Made by a program: the position numbers and the translations under genes. Of a stretch of DNA of 64,000 bases, positions 61,501-64,000 are shown in pieces. The DNA lies in NCBI RefSeq assembly GCF_018362775.1, contig NZ_JAGYXY010000009.1, forward strand, positions 1 to 64,000, read 5' to 3'. Within the stretch, counting starts at the first letter, position 1, and the number at the start of each line of letters is the position of its first letter. The notes beneath the pieces are model-generated. The model ran no database searches. It was not told the DNA's origin and saw only the letters and a list, made by a program, of their open reading frames with translations. This DNA comes from Alistipes montrealensis. GTDB lineage: Bacteria > Bacteroidota > Bacteroidia > Bacteroidales > Rikenellaceae.

Positions 61501-61740
61501 AACTCGGAGTTCAACCGCGTGAGCACCGCTTACCTGCGCCTGAAGAGCCTCGAACTGGGTTACACCATTCCGCGGATCAGCAAATTCTCGTCGGTGAGCC
61601 TGCGTGTGTACGCCAACGCCTATAACCTCTTCACGATCACCGGGGTGAAATTCGTCGATCCCGAGCATCCCGACGACGAGCAGGGCCGCCTTTACCCGCT
61701 GAACAAGACCTACACGCTGGGACTCGCACTCTCGTTCTAA
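58573..61740 (+). CDS. susC: SusC/RagA-type TonB-dependent outer-membrane glycan transporter
   Basis: 1055 residues. The signal peptide ends near AWAQ31. Next comes a CarboxypepD_reg/SusC N-terminal domain (about 34-105: ATVTGVVTDSSNEPVVGATV), a TonB box region (VVVVGYGVQKRGSITGAVA, 113-131, the SusC signature), a plug (about 135-245: DIRGLGSPLVIIDGIPRSV, VLKDAAAAIYGLRAANGVV) and a 22-strand barrel ending in an aromatic C terminus (TYTLGLALSF). It imports oligosaccharides with the following SusD. The start is at 58573; the Met two codons later is possible. Substrate inferred from GH76/GH125: alpha-mannan. Confidence 0.96.
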   Translation: MIMENISHPRRGFFGLLMSLLLVFATSSAWAQNATVTGVVTDSSNEPVVGATVVAKNTNIGAVTDGEGRYTITVPANATLSFSFVGLTGKEEKVNGRTTINVVLSSDQTLINDVVVVGYGVQKRGSITGAVAAVRGSEMIHTKSENPQNMLTGRVAGVRVWQKSSEPGTYNANFDIRGLGSPLVIIDGIPRSVEDFQRMNPSDIDDVSVLKDAAAAIYGLRAANGVVLVTTKKGQQGKAKVSYNGSYTFQVPSKMPKLADAFGTMTLYNEMAMNKVSGGAPVYLEKDFEDYRTGARRTTDWNSLIFADFAPQTQHDVSISGGSEKTQYFVSLGYFYQEGFFRSGDLNYDKFNLRSNLTTEIFKGLTFDLKINGMADERNNPYSTSTDIIRNYWRQGVLFPAYADPENTMLNYEGLDLDENTVAKMTSDVSGYRKYKQKSFQSSASLTYDLGTLTHALQGLSVKGMLSYDYRMDNNEIFQREYSLYAPDPTTGSYLQKLYNNSSPNRLKREFYDRQQTLGQITINYDRTFNGVHKVGALVGWEVQKIKGDNFYAQRELAFATPYLFNGTDSNKDSGANSGSIYEKAYGALIGRLNYAYDDRYLLEAQFRYDGSSQFAKGHRWGFFPSISAGWRISEEPFFKSCSALSFINQFKLRASYGEMGDDTGAEYDWVMGYTYPSTNSNGENGYYNQYAPGYIFGGNVIMGVDPKAIPNIGISWFTARTFNVGVDFEAWNGLLGISFDYFDRHMSGLYARPEGDFQTVIGATAPRLNANSSRNMGLELQITHRNKVGEFSYDLRGIATITRNKYLKAVQNGGYGNSYDRWRHDNLNNRFQGVQFGYESAGRYQDWNDIWNYPIYKDNNLLPGDYKYVDWNGDGEINSLDEHPFAFDQTPWLNFSLNFSCSWKGLDLSMLFQGSALGSMQYQEPLYAIWGKDGGGALEQFLDRWHPVDPTADPYAPSTKWTGGHYAYTGHSPIANSEFNRVSTAYLRLKSLELGYTIPRISKFSSVSLRVYANAYNLFTITGVKFVDPEHPDDEQGRLYPLNKTYTLGLALSF

Positions 61741-61776
61741 CAGATCAAAACGTTGCGAATTACAAATCTGACACTT

Positions 61777-63834
61777 ATGAAAAAGACACTGATAGCTTCT
61801 TTGTGCACACTGTTGCTGGCCACCTCCTGCGTGGACCTGGACCTTGCGCCGAAGAATATTGTGACTGCCGACGACCTGCTGTCGAACGAGGCCGGTATGG
61901 AGATTTACCTGGCCCGCATGTACAGTCACATGCCTTTCGAGGATTTCAAGTACATGGCCCAGTGGGGTTATGAGTACAACGGCTGGCTGTCCGCCATGGG
62001 TATCGAAGGCACGGGCGAGGCCGTCAACCGCGACGGCATCTGTGCGGCGTTCACCGGCGAGCGCACGGCCTACTGGGGCGATGCGTTCAAACTGCTGCGC
62101 GACGCCAACTACCTGCTCGAAACGCTGCCCAAATACCGGGGATCGTTCGGCGAGGTGACCTATAACCACTACCTCGGCGAAGCCTACTACGTGCGCGCCA
62201 CGGTATTCTACGCCATGGCCCGCCGTTTCGGCGGCGTGCCCCTGGTGACGCATGTGATCGACTACCCGGCTTCGGCCAGCGAACTCGAAGTTCCCCGTGC
62301 CTCCGAGGAGGAGACGTGGAACCAGGTGCTTTCGGACTACGACAATGCCATTGCGCTGCTGATGCCCAAACTCGAAGCCTCCAAGACGGGTTATGCGAAC
62401 CGCTATATCGCCTTGGCGTTCAAGTCGGAAGCGATGCTCTATGCCGGCAGCGTGGCCAAGTACAACGAGACCGTGACGGGCCGCCTGACGGGCCTGGGCC
62501 GCAAGACGGGCGTTCGTGTCATGGGCTTCGACTCGAAGACCTGGGAGGCCGCCTCGAAAAAGTACTTCACCGAAGCCTACAAGGCTGCCCGCGAGGTGAT
62601 GGCCAACGGCGGTTATTCGCTCTACAAGAAGAAATGGTCGGCAACCAACCGCGAGGCGCAGTACCAGAACATGGTCGACATGTTCAGCGACCTTTCGAGC
62701 CCCGAGAACATCTATGTCAAGGAGTATGTCTATCCGACGCTGACCCACGGCTACGACGCTTACAGCTCGACGTTCTATTTCCGCGGTCCGCTGTCAGCCG
62801 GAACCTGCCCGACGCTCGATTTCATCGAACTCTTCGACGGCTTCGACCGCTACCGCGACGGTACGCTCAAAGTTACCGACGGTGTTTCGAATACCTCGGG
62901 CAACTACCTGATGTTCGACAAACCGATGGACTTGTTCGCCAATGCGGAACCGCGTCTGCGCGCCTACGTCATTTTCCCGGGCGACATGTTCAAGAACCGC
63001 GAGAACGAAACCCGCGCCGGCATCTATACGGGTTCGACGCCTGTTAAGCCGTTCTTCAGCGACTATTCGTACAGCGCCGCCGAAACGACTTACCAGAAAC
63101 TGGATATCTATACCAGCGCCAAGACGCTCCGCATGAGTGCGAAGAGTACCGGCCAGGACTCGCTCGTCGTCAAGGGTGTCAAAATGTCGGTCGCCGGGGA
63201 GAACGGTCCGTTCTACGAGGACGGCGAGGCTAACCTGACGGGCTTCTATGGCCGCAAGTGGCTCAACCCCGATCCTTCGTTCGTCGCCAAGGAGGGCAAC
63301 TCGGCCCAGCCGTTCATCCTGATGCGTTATGCCGAGGTGCTGCTCAACGCCGCCGAAGCCGCCGTCGAACTGGCGATGGCCGGCGTGGCTTCGCCCGACG
63401 GCGCCGACCTGACGAAGGTGGCTACCGATGCGGTGAACGACATCCGCGAGCGCGCCGGGGCCGAACTGCTCAAGACCAATATCGCACCGACCAGCACGGG
63501 CCGCGACATCGTCCGCAAGGAGCGCCGCAAGGAACTCGCGCTGGAGCACAAGATCAAATGGGACCTGCGCCGCTGGCGCGTATGGCACTACGAGGGCCGC
63601 GACGGATTCTGGGGCGAAACCCGCAACAAGGATCTTTACAGCAACAACTCGAACTACCGTTTCCGCGGTCTCTATCCGTTCTATTCGACCCAGGCCGACA
63701 AGTACTTCTTCGACGCCCATTTCCAGTGGGTCAGCCTGAAGACCTTCAACTATTCGGTTCTCGACTACTATTTTGCCATCCCGGGCGGCGAGGTTTCGAA
63801 GAGTCCCGTGATCGACCAGCAGCCGAACCGTTAA
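61777..63834 (+). CDS. susD: SusD/RagB-type surface glycan-binding lipoprotein
   Basis: 685 residues from the ATG at 61777; an upstream in-frame start at 61753 lacks a signal peptide. The lipobox is LLLATSC (Cys18), followed by VDLDLAPKN. SusD-like N-terminal TPR scaffold (MEIYLARMYSHMPFEDF, DAFKLLRDANYLLETLP, YYVRATVFYAMARRFGGVPLVTHV) and SusD C-terminal part (FILMRYAEVLLNAAEAAVELA, IRERAGAELL, VRKERRKELALEHKIKWDLRRW). Longer than the usual 500-600 residues, suggesting insertions in the middle (about 330-480). It caps the SusC barrel. It follows susC after 36 bases. Confidence 0.95.
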   Translation: MKKTLIASLCTLLLATSCVDLDLAPKNIVTADDLLSNEAGMEIYLARMYSHMPFEDFKYMAQWGYEYNGWLSAMGIEGTGEAVNRDGICAAFTGERTAYWGDAFKLLRDANYLLETLPKYRGSFGEVTYNHYLGEAYYVRATVFYAMARRFGGVPLVTHVIDYPASASELEVPRASEEETWNQVLSDYDNAIALLMPKLEASKTGYANRYIALAFKSEAMLYAGSVAKYNETVTGRLTGLGRKTGVRVMGFDSKTWEAASKKYFTEAYKAAREVMANGGYSLYKKKWSATNREAQYQNMVDMFSDLSSPENIYVKEYVYPTLTHGYDAYSSTFYFRGPLSAGTCPTLDFIELFDGFDRYRDGTLKVTDGVSNTSGNYLMFDKPMDLFANAEPRLRAYVIFPGDMFKNRENETRAGIYTGSTPVKPFFSDYSYSAAETTYQKLDIYTSAKTLRMSAKSTGQDSLVVKGVKMSVAGENGPFYEDGEANLTGFYGRKWLNPDPSFVAKEGNSAQPFILMRYAEVLLNAAEAAVELAMAGVASPDGADLTKVATDAVNDIRERAGAELLKTNIAPTSTGRDIVRKERRKELALEHKIKWDLRRWRVWHYEGRDGFWGETRNKDLYSNNSNYRFRGLYPFYSTQADKYFFDAHFQWVSLKTFNYSVLDYYFAIPGGEVSKSPVIDQQPNR

Positions 63835-63852
63835 CCTTAAGATACGCAGATT

Positions 63853-64000
63853 ATGAAAAAGATAGCATTATACAGTTTATTGTGCGCTTCGCTCGCTTTC
63901 ACTTCGTGCGAGATTTTCAAGGTCGACAACTACGACGAGCCCGCCGAAACGCTGCGCGGCGAAGTGGTCGACGTGGCCACGGGCAAACCCGTGCTGACCG
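63853..64000 (+). CDS. DUF3823-type lipoprotein, 3' end cut by window edge
   Basis: 49 codons visible. The signal peptide ends in the lipobox LAFTSC (Cys18); next come EIFKVDNYDEPAETLRGEVVD and VATGKPVLT, the start of a DUF3823 domain (conserved D-N-Y-x-x-P and G-x-V-x-D-x-x-T-G). Members lie right after SusD in many PULs and are thought to be SusE/F-like surface glycan binders. It starts 18 bases after the susD stop, so it continues the operon beyond the window. Confidence 0.8.
   Translation, partial: MKKIALYSLLCASLAFTSCEIFKVDNYDEPAETLRGEVVDVATGKPVLT

Noticed and set aside
58591..62748. A 1385-codon open frame antisense to susC/susD
   Set aside because: It is the mirror of the high-GC codon pattern of the sense genes, has no domain-like segments and crosses two genes; sense products are unmistakable.

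Overview
The window looks like a chromosome segment of a GC-rich Bacteroidales, most likely Alistipes (Rikenellaceae) or a close relative. Evidence seen directly: SusC/SusD pairs, Bacteroidetes-type promoters (TAnnTTTG, in two or three cases with a TTG 19-20 bases upstream), almost no Shine-Dalgarno sequences, lipoproteins with acidic residues after the lipobox cysteine, and genes such as batD/batE, class I fumarase and an SDR-type threonine dehydrogenase. No integrase, transposase, phage gene or CRISPR array was seen.

Layout. 1-2.5 kb: a DUF1080 protein (cut by the left edge) and a Gfo/Idh/MocA oxidoreductase, possibly a 3-keto-sugar pair. 2.7-5.8 kb: tRNA-Thr, threonine dehydrogenase, an alpha/beta hydrolase and a small Cys-rich gene lying between two copies of a GC-rich repeat. 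5.8-14.8 kb: central metabolism and housekeeping (fba, fumarase, batD-batE-recR, mdh, a TonB-like/META lipoprotein pair, ridA). 14.9-18.9 kb: B12-dependent ribonucleotide reductase and an OmpA protein. 19-21.8 kb: recF-DUF721 divergent from a TPR protein and ribH. 21.8-28.3 kb (minus strand): phosphoesterase, NSS transporter, folB, tyrS, dnaX. 28.4-37.4 kb: lipoproteins, clpB, an esterase and scattered surface-glycan genes (GT2, MptE-like, CMP-sugar synthetase, LuxE-like). 37.8-42.8 kb: infC, thrS, a small membrane protein, CPBP protease, pdxA. 42.9-43.1 kb: a 204-nt structured RNA that I propose is 6S RNA. 43.8-50.4 kb: TrmH-type methyltransferase, RNase Z, lipoprotein, trxB, then an uncharacterised trio (DUF4954, vWA protein, degenerate kinase with WG repeats).

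50.8-64 kb is a polysaccharide utilisation locus with a clear theme. GH125 (exo-alpha-1,6-mannosidase family), GH76 (endo-alpha-1,6-mannanase family), a surface lipoprotein, SusC, SusD and the start of a DUF3823 lipoprotein point to fungal-type alpha-mannan. Instead of the usual hybrid two-component or ECF/anti-sigma regulator, the locus carries an 827-residue membrane-tethered protein: signal peptide, LamG/Kelch-like exterior, one membrane helix, then a cytoplasmic SARP-type winged helix plus BTAD domain. Upstream of the locus are three TTAACC direct repeats 11 and 12 bases apart, the spacing known for SARP operators. This regulator/operator pair is the best candidate for an undescribed system here.

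Other points worth attention: a ten-A run in dnaX that would end translation almost at once in either alternative frame (tau/gamma-type slippage); infC that can only be read full-length from an ATT or ATC codon; promoters within 4-7 bases of the ATG of recF, dnaX and the LuxE-like gene (likely leaderless); and four copies of a two-hairpin intergenic repeat.
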